Below the pieces are notes generated by a model. That model saw only the letters and a list, made by a program, of their open reading frames with translations. It made no database searches and was not told the origin of the DNA. From Oceanobacter kriegii DSM 6294 (lineage in GTDB: Bacteria > Pseudomonadota > Gammaproteobacteria > Pseudomonadales > Oceanobacteraceae), in assembly GCF_000422845.1 (NCBI RefSeq), contig NZ_KE383934.1, positions 1 to 64,000 on the forward strand: DNA of 64,000 nucleotides. Reading direction: 5' to 3'. Below are positions 7,116-15,080 of the stretch, piece by piece. The translations under genes were made by a program, and so were the position numbers. Within the stretch, counting starts at the first letter, position 1, and each line of letters starts with the position of its first letter.

Positions 7116-7880
7116 TTAACCAGCGATGCCTCGAATAACAATGTACAGCAACGAGGGGCCCAGCAAGCAACCTAACGCGGTATAGAATGCTGCGGTCAGA
7201 CAGCCATACGGCACCAGTTTGGGGTCGGTGGCGGCCAGTCCGGCGGCTACTCCGCTGGAAGTCCCCATCAAGCCACCAAAGATCACCGCAGTGCGGGAGT
7301 TGTTCAGGCCAATGTAAGGTGCCACAAACGGCGTGGCGATCATCACCAGAATCGACTTCACCAGACCGGCTGCAATCGACAGCGCCATGACTTCGGACGA
7401 TGCACCAATGGCAGCCCCCGTCACCGGCCCCACAATGTAGGTGATGGCACCGGCACCAATGGTGGTCATGCTGACGGCGTCGGTATAACCAAACGCGGCG
7501 GCAATGCCGACCCCAGCCACAAATGAGGTGACAATCCCCATCACCAGCGCCATGACGCCGGCACTGCCGGCCCGTTTCAGCTCTTCGATATTGACCCCGA
7601 AACCGGTGGCGACAATGGCGAAATCCCGCAGCATGGTGCCGCCGAGAATGCCGATCCCCGACAGCAATGGCAGGTCGACAACGCCTTTCTGACCACCGCT
7701 GAACACACCACCCAGGTAGGCCATAAACAGACCCAGCATGATGGCAATGGCCGAGCCATGAACGCGGCCATTGGTAAATTTGCCAGAGGCCCAGTAGGAG
7801 AACCACATGGTGGCACCGATCACGGCAAATCCCGTCACCAGGCTGTATTTGGCGCTGACTTCAAGCATGGATTCGTACAT
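7116..7880 (-). CDS. madM: Malonate transporter subunit MadM
   Basis: A 254-residue inner-membrane protein with about seven to eight hydrophobic helices, matching the MadM family of sodium-dependent malonate carriers (MadL/MadM of Malonomonas rubra). Glycine-rich segments such as LLSGIGILGGTMLRDFAIVATGFG and the ending GCLLGPSLLYIVIRG fit the family. It is the last gene of the malonate locus and lies 8 bases after madL, so it is presumably co-translated with it. Both subunits are needed for transport in the characterised system. Confidence 0.9.
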   Translation of the reverse strand: MYESMLEVSAKYSLVTGFAVIGATMWFSYWASGKFTNGRVHGSAIAIMLGLFMAYLGGVFSGGQKGVVDLPLLSGIGILGGTMLRDFAIVATGFGVNIEELKRAGSAGVMALVMGIVTSFVAGVGIAAAFGYTDAVSMTTIGAGAITYIVGPVTGAAIGASSEVMALSIAAGLVKSILVMIATPFVAPYIGLNNSRTAVIFGGLMGTSSGVAAGLAATDPKLVPYGCLTAAFYTALGCLLGPSLLYIVIRGIAG

Positions 7881-7888
7881 AGCTCACC

Positions 7889-8329
7889 TCATTGACCTGT
7901 GCTGGTTTGGGCATGGTTGTTGTTATTGTTGGTGCTATGGCCTGTGGCAGGCGCATCGTCAGGGGCTTGTTGCTTGTCTGCGCCCATGCGGTCGAGTACC
8001 GGTACCAGTGCAAAGCTGAGTACCACGGCACTGACGCCAGCGGTAATGGCCATGGGCCCGCCGGTCAGTGCGCCGAGTACGTTTTGCTTGGCTGCCATGG
8101 CAACCACTACGGGAATGTAGATGGCGCTCCAGAATTCAATGCCCTGTTCGGTTTTGAGATTGAGGTAGCCGCGCTTTTGCAGGTAGCTGCCAGCGAGAAT
8201 CAGCAGGATCATGGCGATACCGACACCGCCGACATTGGCCGGAATGCCGATCAGTTTGCCAAGTACCTGGCCTATGGTGATGCCCGTCAGGGTGCAGACG
8301 GACAAGAGTGCAACACCGTAAATAATCAT
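7889..8329 (-). CDS. madL: Malonate transporter subunit MadL
   Basis: A 146-residue membrane protein with about four hydrophobic helices, starting MIIYGVALLSVCTLTGITIG, as in MadL. The last ~30 residues form an unusual hydrophilic tail with a five-asparagine run and HAQTSTGQ. The asparagine run is the kind of short repeat seen elsewhere in this operon. A 216-base gap, rich in CAA triplets on the coding strand, separates it from mdcH (8330-8545). A second promoter for the transporter genes could lie there, but none is clear. Confidence 0.9.
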   Translation of the reverse strand: MIIYGVALLSVCTLTGITIGQVLGKLIGIPANVGGVGIAMILLILAGSYLQKRGYLNLKTEQGIEFWSAIYIPVVVAMAAKQNVLGALTGGPMAITAGVSAVVLSFALVPVLDRMGADKQQAPDDAPATGHSTNNNNNHAQTSTGQ

Positions 8330-8545
8330 GGTTCGTCTCCAGATATTGTTAAATTTATTACTGGTTGTGACTGATTGGTTGTGTGTACTGCTGGTTGTTT
8401 TCTTACTGTTGTTATTTTTCCGTCGTTATTTTTTGTTTTTGGCTCGGACCCGTTGGGGCCGAATATGAATCAACTCCTCCCTGTATGAATGCAATGCTGT
8501 GGAAAGTCCATAGCGCTTGCTGCTGGTTTGTTATTCGTTTTTTGC

Positions 8546-9457
8546 TCAGGCCAATTGCTGCAGATGCTCCAGTGAATGGTCGTTAACGGCGAGGCAACGA
8601 GCTTGTGCCATTGCCCGTCGGCTCAATGGGGTCAAGGTGCCGCCGGGGGGCATTTCAAACACGCAGGTGACACCACGTTCTGCCAACAGGCTATTGCAGT
8701 CGTGCCAGTGCACCTGCGAGGCCATGTTCCAGGCCAGATCGTGGCGAATGGCATCTGCGGTTGGCAGAAGCCGGGCACGGGCAGCACTGAGGTAACGGAT
8801 CGATGGCCGGTTCATGGCGACGGTGGACAAGGCCTGTTGCAGTTGTTCGGCCTGCGGAGTCAACAAGTCGCAATGAGAGGGCACAGTGACGTCCAGTCGT
8901 CGACTGCTGCAATGGCCACCCTGTTTTAGCAAGCTCACGGTGCGCTCCATGGCGGTGTGAGCACCGGCAATCACAAACTGACTGTCGGAATTCAGGTTGG
9001 CCAGATACACGTCGTCGCCAGCTCGCCGTTGCTGCTGTAGTACGTGCTCCAGCGTTTGCTGGTGGGTATTCAGCAAGGCGGTCATGCCGTAGCCATCGGG
9101 GTAGGCCTGCTGCATCAGGTTGCCGCGCAGGGATACCAGTGTCAGGGCGTCGGTAAATTCCAGTACACCGGCAATCACCGCCGCGGGGTAGGCGCCGATC
9201 GACAGCCCTTGCACGTAATCTGGCTGAATACCCTGTTCAATCAGGGTTTCTGCCCAGATCACACCGCTGATGGTGAGGGCCAGCTGAACATTACGGGTGT
9301 GCTGAAAGGCGTCATGGTTATCCAGCGTGTGCAAGTGGCAGCCCAGAATCTGTTCGGCTTCGTCGATGCGGTGTTTTACCCGCTTGCTATCAGGCAGTGT
9401 TTGCAACATGCCAACTCGCTGGGCACCCTGGCCGGGGAAGCTGAATACGCGGCTCAT
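8546..9457 (-). CDS. mdcH: Malonate decarboxylase epsilon subunit (malonyl-CoA:ACP transacylase)
   Basis: A 303-residue FabD-like acyltransferase that loads malonyl from malonyl-CoA onto the MdcC carrier protein, starting the catalytic cycle. It opens with the family motif FSFPGQGAQRVGM, and the nucleophile elbow is GLSIG with Ser86. The ATG at 9457 is favoured by a GGGGAG seven bases upstream and by its ATGA overlap with the mdcG stop. Longer upstream readings are low-complexity and belong to mdcG in another frame. Confidence 0.92.
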   Translation of the reverse strand: MSRVFSFPGQGAQRVGMLQTLPDSKRVKHRIDEAEQILGCHLHTLDNHDAFQHTRNVQLALTISGVIWAETLIEQGIQPDYVQGLSIGAYPAAVIAGVLEFTDALTLVSLRGNLMQQAYPDGYGMTALLNTHQQTLEHVLQQQRRAGDDVYLANLNSDSQFVIAGAHTAMERTVSLLKQGGHCSSRRLDVTVPSHCDLLTPQAEQLQQALSTVAMNRPSIRYLSAARARLLPTADAIRHDLAWNMASQVHWHDCNSLLAERGVTCVFEMPPGGTLTPLSRRAMAQARCLAVNDHSLEHLQQLA

Positions 9458-10260
9458 GCGATGGCTCCCCTGGTTGTTGTGTTGGTTGTCGTGTTGGTTT
9501 TCGTGCCGGTTATTTGTGGCTGTACCTGTTTCTGGGCCTGTTTCTGGGGTTGGACTTGCTGCCATGGATTGGACGTCAGCACGGGCCCTGTGGCGGTTTT
9601 CAGCAGCAGCGTATGGCTGTCCGACAGCCACTCTTTCAGGGCGAATGCTCCAACCGGAGTTTCGATCTGGATATCCACCCGGCAAGCCTGTTGCCAACAC
9701 AGCGTGTGCAGCGACTGCAATTGGGCAGGCGACAAGGGCAGTGGTGCACGGATTAACAGGTCGAGATCGCTGCTGTCAGTCAGTTGCTCAATGCCGGTCG
9801 CTAGCTCGAACCCCAGACTGCCGGTGACGCCCCAACTAACGCTGTTGTTTTGATGGCTGTTGTTTTGGTGGCTGAGATTATTCAGGCTGGTGGCCAATCC
9901 CTGCAGGGCCTGCCAAACCGGGTGATCGCCGGTTGCCATGCGTTGTTGTGCGGGGATTGCCAGCTGCTCGGGGGAGCGGCTTTCCAGCACTGCACCGGCT
10001 TCCAGCCAGGCGGCATACCGTTGCTGTTTGTTGGCACCCCGTAACCCCACCGGAATCAACCTTGCGCCCGTGTGTTCACACTCACGATGCAGCGCCCGGC
10101 GCACCACCGTCCAACCCGTTTGCACAGCGGTTTTTTTGGCCGCTGAGCCCTGTTGGCATGGACGATCAAACGACAGCCAAACAGGCAGCGGTTGCTGCGC
10201 GCTGATTGCGCGCAGTCCGGAGACGTCGAATCGCAGCAGGTCGTGAGGGTGAACGTTCAT
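9454..10260 (-). CDS. mdcG: Phosphoribosyl-dephospho-CoA transferase
   Basis: MdcG transfers the 2'-(5''-triphosphoribosyl)-3'-dephospho-CoA group to the serine of MdcC. The 268-residue protein has the nucleotidyltransferase-like signature WGVTGSLGFELATG followed by SDLDLLIRAP, whose aspartates probably bind metal. The ATG at 10260 has GGAG 7 bases upstream. Two regions are low-complexity: a SHQNNSHQNNS tandem repeat near the middle and a Q/K/T/N-rich tail over the last ~35 residues. Neither is expected in the family core. It is coupled to mdcH by a 4-base overlap. Confidence 0.88.
   Translation of the reverse strand: MNVHPHDLLRFDVSGLRAISAQQPLPVWLSFDRPCQQGSAAKKTAVQTGWTVVRRALHRECEHTGARLIPVGLRGANKQQRYAAWLEAGAVLESRSPEQLAIPAQQRMATGDHPVWQALQGLATSLNNLSHQNNSHQNNSVSWGVTGSLGFELATGIEQLTDSSDLDLLIRAPLPLSPAQLQSLHTLCWQQACRVDIQIETPVGAFALKEWLSDSHTLLLKTATGPVLTSNPWQQVQPQKQAQKQVQPQITGTKTNTTTNTTTRGAIA
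9844..9873 (-). repeat. 15-bp tandem repeat inside mdcG
   Basis: GTTGTTTTGATGGCT (9844-9858) is followed by the same word with one change (9859-9873). It encodes the repeated SHQNN pentapeptide on the minus strand. In-frame gain or loss of a unit would not break mdcG. Confidence 0.85.
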
Positions 10261-10262
10261 GG

Positions 10263-11102
10263 TTATGCTCCGGCGTTCCATTGCTCGGCCAGCATCTGGC
10301 GCACCCGCAGCGAGGCCTGACGGTTTTGGCCGTGTAAACGACGGCTCAAACCGCGAGGCTGCTTGAGGATGTCAGCTTGTGTGGTGCGCAAGGCCTGCTC
10401 CACCAAACTGGTATCCAGTTCACCCGGTGCTTCGTTTACGTCCGAATCACTGCTCGCCGGGCTTAACTCCAGCATGGTGTCGACCAGCCCTAATGAGGCA
10501 TAGCTTTTCAGGTCGTAGGCCATTGGCGGCACAGATTGAGCCAGTACATCCAGCTCGTCTTCGGTCCGCATGGTGATACGGGCCGCAGCGGCTTTGCCCA
10601 TGGCGTGTACCATCACGGCGTCATTGGCGAGGGTAAGGATACGGTCGGCCTGATAGCCATGTGCCAGAAACGCGCCAGACATGGCTTTGCCTACCAGCAG
10701 GGCAATGACCGGATGACCGGCCTGGCGGGCGCGGGCATAAGCACTGACTGACGCTGCCAATGCCTGATGAATACCCATGGCTTCTTCGCGGCGACCATAG
10801 GCCTGGCTTGGGGTATCGACAATGGCGACCAGGGTGCGTTTGCTGTCGCTGTGGGCGTCTTGCTCAATTACATCGTTAATGGCTTCGGCCAGGGCGATGC
10901 CTTCTTGCAGGCCGACTTCTCCCCGGCGCGCCCGTGGAAAGTGCGCTTGTGGGTTGGCGGTCACCAGCAGAAAACGACAGCTGTGGGCGCCCAGTTCGCC
11001 GTCGGCGATACGGACAGAATCAATCGGTGTGCTGATGCTCTGGCATTGCTTGGTCAGTGCTGCAAACCATTGCAGGCCTTTTGGGCTGATGAGAGTACTC
11101 AT
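10263..11102 (-). CDS. mdcE: Malonate decarboxylase gamma subunit
   Basis: A 279-residue crotonase-fold carboxyltransferase subunit. Together with MdcD it decarboxylates malonyl-S-ACP to acetyl-S-ACP in the biotin-independent (soluble) enzyme. Recognisable segments are FPRARRGEVGLQEGIALAEAI, VAIVDTPSQAYGRREEAMGI and GKAMSGAFLAHGYQADRI, in the order of MdcE. It overlaps mdcD by 4 bases (ATGA) and stops two bases before the start of mdcG. Confidence 0.93.
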   Translation of the reverse strand: MSTLISPKGLQWFAALTKQCQSISTPIDSVRIADGELGAHSCRFLLVTANPQAHFPRARRGEVGLQEGIALAEAINDVIEQDAHSDSKRTLVAIVDTPSQAYGRREEAMGIHQALAASVSAYARARQAGHPVIALLVGKAMSGAFLAHGYQADRILTLANDAVMVHAMGKAAAARITMRTEDELDVLAQSVPPMAYDLKSYASLGLVDTMLELSPASSDSDVNEAPGELDTSLVEQALRTTQADILKQPRGLSRRLHGQNRQASLRVRQMLAEQWNAGA

Positions 11103-11959
11103 TGGTCATCTCCTTGTTGCAGAATCTGACGGGCGTAAGAGGGCGTCATGGGTTGATCCATATCGATGGCTTGCAGGGCGTCCTTGTGTTGCAGCCAGGC
11201 TTCGCTGGGATGCACCGCCGGCACGCCGGATGCCAGACACTGCACAACGGCGCTGCGAGTATCGCCGACGCTGCCCGATACCAGCTGATCAATCAGGCCA
11301 CACTGAAAACGCTGTTCGCCACCGGTCAGGCCCCAGATCAGGCCACGGTCGCGGGAGTCGTATTCGTTCACACCGGCTTCCTGTTCGATCACCTGTGGGC
11401 CATTCAAGCCCAGGCGGCCTTCGCGGGTCATGATCAGGTAGCTGCACAGACCGGCACTGATCGACATGCCACCAAAGCAGCCAACCGGGCCGGTAATTAC
11501 CGCCACCACGGGCTGCATTGCGCGCAGTTCAACAATGGCGGATTGAATATCGGCGATGGCGGCCAGCCCGAGGTTGGCTTCCTGCAGACGTACGCCGCCG
11601 GTTTCGAGTACCAGCACAGCGCTGGTGGGATTGCCGTTGCGGTTTTCCTCAATCGCCAATTCCAGCGCACCGGCGATTTTGGCACCGCCAACTTCGCCAA
11701 GGCTGCCACCCTGAAAGCTGCCTTCAATGGCGGCCACCAGGGTGTTTTGGCCGTTAATCTTGCCGCGGGCGATCACCACGCCGTCATCAAACTGGGGAAC
11801 AACGCCCTGTTTTTCCAGCCACGGGGAGGTCAGGCGGTCAAACGGTGTCAGCAGTTCGTGCATGGTGCCTGGGTCCAGCAGGCTGCGAACCCGGTCGCGG
11901 GCGCTGAGGTCGGTAAAGCCGGTGGCTGCAGTGGTTTGTGGTTGCATTTGAGTGCTCAT
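11099..11959 (-). CDS. mdcD: Malonate decarboxylase beta subunit
   Basis: A 286-residue acyl-CoA carboxyltransferase-fold subunit that pairs with MdcE. The core segments are ARDRVRSLLDPGTMHELL, VAAIEGSFQGGSLGEVGGAKI, and VLETGGVRLQEANLGLAAIAD. The GCFGGMSISAGLCSY stretch is likely to form the oxyanion region. Start ATG 11959 is preceded by AGGAG at 7-8 bases. The longer in-frame reading upstream only re-reads the mdcC tail repeats. Confidence 0.93.
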   Translation of the reverse strand: MSTQMQPQTTAATGFTDLSARDRVRSLLDPGTMHELLTPFDRLTSPWLEKQGVVPQFDDGVVIARGKINGQNTLVAAIEGSFQGGSLGEVGGAKIAGALELAIEENRNGNPTSAVLVLETGGVRLQEANLGLAAIADIQSAIVELRAMQPVVAVITGPVGCFGGMSISAGLCSYLIMTREGRLGLNGPQVIEQEAGVNEYDSRDRGLIWGLTGGEQRFQCGLIDQLVSGSVGDTRSAVVQCLASGVPAVHPSEAWLQHKDALQAIDMDQPMTPSYARQILQQGDDQ

Positions 11960-11960
11960 C

Positions 11961-12305
11961 TCACTGCTCCTGTTCTGAGTGGTGTTGCTGACCTGAGTGG
12001 TGTTGCTGGCCTGACGCCTGTTCGATGGCTTGCTCCAGTCGCAGGCGGACGACGCCCGGGGTGGCGGCAAAGTCGTGAATATCCATCCGCATGGCGGGCA
12101 GGCTGCGGGTGTTGGCAATCTGTTGTAGCAGCTGACGCCAGCGCACTTCGGCACCGCTGACAGAGGTCTGGATGTGGATGTCCAGCGTGTCCGAGCCTGG
12201 ATTGGGTTCGATCATCACTTCCAGATCGCCGGAACCCACCTGGCCAACCAGTGCGCGTTGCAGCGGTTGTGGTGTGGCAGGCAGTTGTATGTGCAGGGTT
12301 TCCAT
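11961..12305 (-). CDS. mdcC: Malonate decarboxylase acyl-carrier protein (delta subunit)
   Basis: This small carrier bears the 2'-(5''-phosphoribosyl)-3'-dephospho-CoA prosthetic group that holds acetyl or malonyl during catalysis. The attachment motif VGSGDLEV places the modified serine at Ser25, the position known in Klebsiella MdcC. The IHDFAATPGVVRLRLEQ ending is also conserved. At 114 residues it is slightly longer than the ~99 of Klebsiella. The excess is a C-terminal (SGQQHH)2SEQEQ tail encoded by an 18-bp tandem repeat. One base separates its stop from the mdcD start. Confidence 0.95.
   Translation of the reverse strand: METLHIQLPATPQPLQRALVGQVGSGDLEVMIEPNPGSDTLDIHIQTSVSGAEVRWRQLLQQIANTRSLPAMRMDIHDFAATPGVVRLRLEQAIEQASGQQHHSGQQHHSEQEQ
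11975..12010 (-). repeat. 18-bp tandem repeat at the end of mdcC
   Basis: CTGAGTGGTGTTGCTGAC (11975-11992) is repeated with one change at 11993-12010. It encodes the doubled SGQQHH tail of MdcC. It is one of several short low-complexity expansions in this operon. Confidence 0.88.
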
Positions 12306-12317
12306 GACGACTCCTTG

Positions 12318-13280
12318 TTATTGTTGGTCTGTCGTTGCCCAAACTGCGGGGGCATTGGATAAACGGGACGATGGGGTATCTGTATGCTGTGGATACAGAC
12401 GATCGAGCAGCAGCGTGGCGGCCAGTAAATCCGCAGCACCGCCAGCGGACGCCCGTAAAGCCAGCAATTGTTGTTCGTAACGGCCAAAGCGAGCCTTGCC
12501 TGCACGACTGCCAAACCCTCCGTATTGGAGAATGTCGCGGGCTCCTTGCTGCATTTCCAACAGGCCTTCCATGCCCGCGCGGGACAGCACGCAGGTGTCG
12601 GTCAGCGACGACATGATCGCCAACAGGGCATTCAGGCGCGCAACGTCTTCGGTTTCTCCGTTGGCGCGACTGTTGCGCAATTCAGGTAAGGCCAGCTGGT
12701 GGATGTGTGGAAAGCCTTGCTGGGCTTCTTCGCGGGCTCCGGTCACCTTGTATTGGCGGCAAGCGGTCAGGCCTTTGCTGGGGTTTGCGTCAGACTTCGG
12801 CAAAGCCGGGTCGGTGATGCGGGCCAGGGCTGCAGCGTGTTGCAAGGTGTTGGTGATCGAGGATGTGTTGTTTTTCGAGCCTGCTTGGGCATCTGTTTGA
12901 GCAGCAGCGCACACCAGTAACCCCAAAGCCCAGATGGCCCCGCGATGAGTGTTGATGCCGGCGGTGGTGCGCAGCATGTCGGCTTCCGCCTGACGACCCA
13001 AAGCACCAAGTTGCATTCGCAGAGCCAGCCCCTGATAGCGTTCAGGTAACTCCGCCATGGCGGCAAACCAGGGCTGTAAAGTGGTGGCCGATGCCTGCAT
13101 CAGCGACAACTGCATATCGCTGTGAGCGCCGTTTCCACGGCTGTCGACCAGCGCTGGTTTGGGTGCCAGCGCTGCTTCTTCGTGCAGTGCCCAGCAGGCC
13201 AACTGGCCCAGTTGATCGGGCGTGAGGCTGGATTTGGCCGTCGAAGTGCGGAGCGGATTGTTCCGTTGCAATGTGTTCAT
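12318..13280 (-). CDS. mdcB: Triphosphoribosyl-dephospho-CoA synthase
   Basis: MdcB makes the prosthetic-group precursor from ATP and 3'-dephospho-CoA and belongs to the CitG family. The 320-residue protein shows the family segments KPALVDSRGNGAHSDM and AGINTHRGAIWALGLL; the conserved His, Asp and Glu residues bind nucleotide and metal. A polar insertion around QAGSKNNTSSITNTLQ looks like a low-complexity expansion. It lies two bases after mdcA and 12 bases before mdcC. Confidence 0.93.
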   Translation of the reverse strand: MNTLQRNNPLRTSTAKSSLTPDQLGQLACWALHEEAALAPKPALVDSRGNGAHSDMQLSLMQASATTLQPWFAAMAELPERYQGLALRMQLGALGRQAEADMLRTTAGINTHRGAIWALGLLVCAAAQTDAQAGSKNNTSSITNTLQHAAALARITDPALPKSDANPSKGLTACRQYKVTGAREEAQQGFPHIHQLALPELRNSRANGETEDVARLNALLAIMSSLTDTCVLSRAGMEGLLEMQQGARDILQYGGFGSRAGKARFGRYEQQLLALRASAGGAADLLAATLLLDRLYPQHTDTPSSRLSNAPAVWATTDQQ

Positions 13281-13282
13281 GA

Positions 13283-14944
13283 TTACCAGCTCCGGAATTT
13301 GGCAGGTGGCTGGTACAGGCCGCCGGACATCTGTTCCAGCTCGCTGATGCTTTGCGCTGCCAGCAAGCTGCGTCTGGCGTCACTGCGGCGAATGCCAAGG
13401 TCTTCCGGATAGGCCACCAGACCGGCGGCACGCAGTCGTGCGGTTTCGGCGGGGTCCTGTTTCAGGCCCATTGGGGTAACACCAGCAATGGCGGCGATCA
13501 TGGCGCGGCGCTGCTCCAGAGACTCGGCTTTGTAGACGTAGGCAATGCCTTCTTCGGTCAACACATGGGTGACGTCGCTGGCGTAAATCATCACCGGTGC
13601 CAGTGACATCTGGTAATCGCGGGCCATGGCCAAAGCGTCGAGTTCTTCAACCAGGGTTGGCTTGCTGCTGTCTTGCCAGGTTTCGACCATTTGAACGACC
13701 AGCTTGCGGCCTTTGGTCAGCAAGGCATCGTCCGGGCGCATGTCCAGCCAGGCTGGAGACGAGTGGCGGCGGCCGCCGGGATCATGGCCCATGTTTGGCG
13801 CACCGCCGAAGCCCGCCAGTCGACCACGGGTAACGGTGGAAGAGTTGCCATCCTGATCCACTTGCAAGGTCGAGCCAATGAACATATCGACGGCGTACTG
13901 GCCCGCCAGCTGACAGAAGGCGCGGTTGGAGCGCAGCGAGCCGTCTTTACCGGTGAAGAAAATATCCGGCCGAGCGGCAATGTAGTTTTCCATACCGAGC
14001 TCGGTGCCAAAGCAATGCACACTTTCGACCCAGCCGCTTTCAATGGCTGGAATCAGAGTGGGGTGCGGGTTCAGCGTCCAATGGCGGCAAATCTTGCCTT
14101 TCAGGCCCAGCTGTTCTCCGTAGGTGGGTAACAGCAGTTCGATGGCGGCGGTATTGAAGCCGATTCCATGGTTAAGGGATTGCACCTTGTGGCGCTCGTA
14201 AATGCCACGAATCGCCATCATGCCCATCAGCACATGCAGGTCGGTAATCAGTCGTGGGTCGCGGGTAAACAGGGGCTCAATGAAAAATGGCTGGTCGGCC
14301 TGCACCACGTAATCGACCCAGGACGCCGGAATATCAACACGAGGCAGGTCGCTGACGTCGTCGACAATTTCGTTCACCTGAAATATCACAATGCCATCGC
14401 GGAAAGCGGCGGCCTCGGCCAGTGCCGGGGTGTCTTCGGTGCTGGGGCCGGTGTAGATATTGCCTTCGCGGTCGGCGGTAAAACCGGCCAGCAGCGCCAC
14501 TCTTGGGGTCAGGTCAACAAACAGACGGGCGTACAGCTCGATGTAGGTATGAATCGCGCCGACTTCCAGCAAGCCATCTTCCATCAGCTGGCCAATACGC
14601 AGGCTTTGCGGACCTGAGAATGAGAAGTCGAGTTTGCGGGCAATGCCATTTTCAAACAGGTCCAGGTGCTCCGGGCGGCCGACGCTTGGCATCAGCATGT
14701 GCAGGTTATTTACCTTGTCGGGGTTCAGGCTGCCGAGTGAACGCGACAGAAAATCCGCCTGTTTCTGGTTGTTGCCTTCCAGCACCACACGGTCGCCGGG
14801 TTTGATCAGGCGCTCCAGCGCCTTGCAGATATCCCCGGTGTCGATGATCACACCGTCGACCAGGTTGGCGATGCTGTCTTTGCGTTGTTGGGTGTCACTT
14901 CTTCGGGTCGACCACTGGGAGTGGCTGTCAGCACAGGCCTGCAT
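13283..14944 (-). CDS. mdcA: Malonate decarboxylase alpha subunit
   Basis: This 553-residue subunit is the acetyl-S-ACP:malonate ACP transferase: it swaps acetyl for malonate on MdcC and releases acetate. Characteristic segments include GDRVVLEGNNQKQADFL, LLAGFTADREGNIYTGPSTED, SLNHGIGFNTAAIELLLPTYGE and TRGRLAGFGGAPNMGHDPGGRRH. The length is that of the family. AGAGGA stands 7 bases before the ATG. It is the first gene of the operon, transcribed away from mdcR. Confidence 0.96.
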   Translation of the reverse strand: MQACADSHSQWSTRRSDTQQRKDSIANLVDGVIIDTGDICKALERLIKPGDRVVLEGNNQKQADFLSRSLGSLNPDKVNNLHMLMPSVGRPEHLDLFENGIARKLDFSFSGPQSLRIGQLMEDGLLEVGAIHTYIELYARLFVDLTPRVALLAGFTADREGNIYTGPSTEDTPALAEAAAFRDGIVIFQVNEIVDDVSDLPRVDIPASWVDYVVQADQPFFIEPLFTRDPRLITDLHVLMGMMAIRGIYERHKVQSLNHGIGFNTAAIELLLPTYGEQLGLKGKICRHWTLNPHPTLIPAIESGWVESVHCFGTELGMENYIAARPDIFFTGKDGSLRSNRAFCQLAGQYAVDMFIGSTLQVDQDGNSSTVTRGRLAGFGGAPNMGHDPGGRRHSSPAWLDMRPDDALLTKGRKLVVQMVETWQDSSKPTLVEELDALAMARDYQMSLAPVMIYASDVTHVLTEEGIAYVYKAESLEQRRAMIAAIAGVTPMGLKQDPAETARLRAAGLVAYPEDLGIRRSDARRSLLAAQSISELEQMSGGLYQPPAKFRSW

Positions 14945-15001
14945 GGGAACGTCCTCTGGTTGTTATTTTTCTTCGACGATAGGCCTGCGGTGATGGGGGC
15001 A

Positions 15002-15018
15002 TCAATCAAGCTGATTGA
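15002..15018. promoter_or_regulatory. Palindrome in the mdcA-mdcR intergenic region (site 1)
   Basis: TCAATCAAGCTGATTGA is a perfect 6-5-6 inverted repeat 58 bases upstream of mdcA. Its geometry equals that of the second palindrome at 15025-15041, although its central 13 bases read A-N11-T rather than T-N11-A. I infer an MdcR binding site. Confidence 0.6.
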
Positions 15019-15024
15019 CCAACC

Positions 15025-15041
15025 ATTACTGTCAGAGTAAT
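15025..15041. promoter_or_regulatory. Palindrome in the mdcA-mdcR intergenic region (site 2)
   Basis: ATTACTGTCAGAGTAAT is a perfect 6-5-6 inverted repeat containing the LysR-type T-N11-A core. Its centre is 23 bases from that of site 1, about two helical turns. It lies 40 bases upstream of mdcR, a position suited to autorepression and activation of mdcA. Confidence 0.65.
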
Positions 15042-15080
15042 AGTTGTGGATGGCAGTCACAGAACAATAAGGACAACGAC

